From NCBI GenBank assembly GCA_023256115.1, contig JAGDWU010000057.1, positions 6,329 through 12,321 on the forward strand: a DNA stretch of 5,993 nucleotides. The letters run 5' to 3'. The position numbers and the translations under genes were made by a program. Source of the DNA: Candidatus Aenigmatarchaeota archaeon. GTDB taxonomy: Archaea > Aenigmatarchaeota > Aenigmatarchaeia > CG10238-14 > SpSt-28. Shown piece after piece: positions 5,740 through 5,993 of the stretch. Each line of letters begins with the position of its first letter. Position 1 is the first letter of the stretch. Under the pieces are notes generated by a model. That model was given only the letters and a program-made list of their open reading frames with translations, was not told the origin of the DNA and made no database searches.

Positions 5740-5993
5740 AGTCGGGCTGAACCCACCCGAGGGGGCTGCTATCCGGGTTGGGCTAACCCATGGGAGTCGT
5801 GAGGGGCAAGCCCTCGGCGCACTGCTGAGTAATACCACCTCAACCTACCGTGGGGACGGGGATAATCCCGGGAAACTGGGGCTAATACCCGATAGGGGAG
5901 GGATTCTGGAAGGACCCTCCCTGAAAGGGGTGGCTATTGCCACCCGCCCCACGATGGGAGGTGGGCCTATCATGGTAGTTGGTGGAGTAACGG
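5740..5993 (+). rRNA. 16S rRNA, 5' portion (runs off the window)
   Basis: The sequence aligns by eye with the first ~250 nt of archaeal 16S. It includes GGCTGCTATCCGGG, GGGCTAACCCATGGGAGTC (5782-5800), a short helix-6 hairpin GAGGG-GCAAG-CCCTC (5801-5815), CTGAGTAATACC, CAACCTACC, GACGGGGATAA, GGGAAACTGGGGCTAATACC and, near the edge, GGTAGTTGGTGGAGTAACGG. The 5' end is placed at about 5740 because TCGGG (5742-5746) pairs with CCCGA (5756-5760) as helix 1. It lacks the standard archaeal TCCGGTTGATCCTGCCGGA. The GC content is far above that of the protein genes, as expected for a thermophile. The exact 5' end is uncertain by several bases. Whether 23S and 5S follow cannot be seen. Confidence 0.93.

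Noticed and set aside
1..5993. CRISPR array, intact insertion sequence or replication origin
   Set aside because: No spaced direct repeats, terminal inverted repeats, complete transposase or origin-type repeat clusters were seen on either strand.

Overview
The window looks like a piece of an AT-rich archaeal genome (protein genes near 30% GC by eye) carrying much more GC-rich RNA genes. The archaeal assignment rests on four things: a Taw1/TYW1-type wyosine enzyme, an archaeal class I CCA-adding enzyme with the E-x-D plus D carboxylate arrangement, a tRNA gene without encoded CCA, and the start of an archaeal-type 16S rRNA behind a TTTATATA box. The contrast between AT-rich genes and GC-rich RNAs is typical of thermophiles with AT-rich genomes. 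The very divergent 16S 5' end would suit a reduced DPANN-like lineage such as Nanoarchaeota relatives. Both of these last points are inferences.

Layout, left to right: the last bases of a tRNA (1-12), then an AT-rich spacer with a TATA-like box; trxB, thioredoxin reductase (+, 173-1144); taw1, tRNA 4-demethylwyosine synthase (-, 1134-2189), convergent with trxB and overlapping it by 11 bp; tRNA-Arg(GCG) (+, 2225-2298), divergent from taw1 across 35 bp; a gene-poor stretch of about 640 bp holding only short, broken-looking frames and one GC-rich patch (2299-2937); ftsZ (+, 2938-4089); cca (-, 4126-5538), convergent with ftsZ across a pyrimidine-rich 36 bp gap; then about 200 bp of promoter and structured leader, and the first ~250 nt of 16S rRNA (+, from about 5740), running off the right edge.

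No two adjacent protein genes lie on the same strand, so there is no operon here; each gene seems to have its own AT-rich promoter and little or no Shine-Dalgarno leader. The shared theme is RNA maturation: Taw1 modifies tRNA-Phe position 37, the CCA enzyme finishes tRNA 3' ends that, like tRNA-Arg here, lack encoded CCA, and the 16S gene lies divergently next to cca. trxB (redox) and ftsZ (division) are housekeeping genes.

I did not find a new multi-gene system. The best leads are: a 16S 5' end whose helix 1 is rebuilt by compensatory changes, with a change at a central-pseudoknot base; an FtsZ with lysine inside the normally all-glycine start of its GTP-binding signature; complete absence of CGN arginine codons (69 of 69 are AGA/AGG) beside a tRNA that reads only CGC/CGU; and an unusually regular structured leader upstream of 16S.
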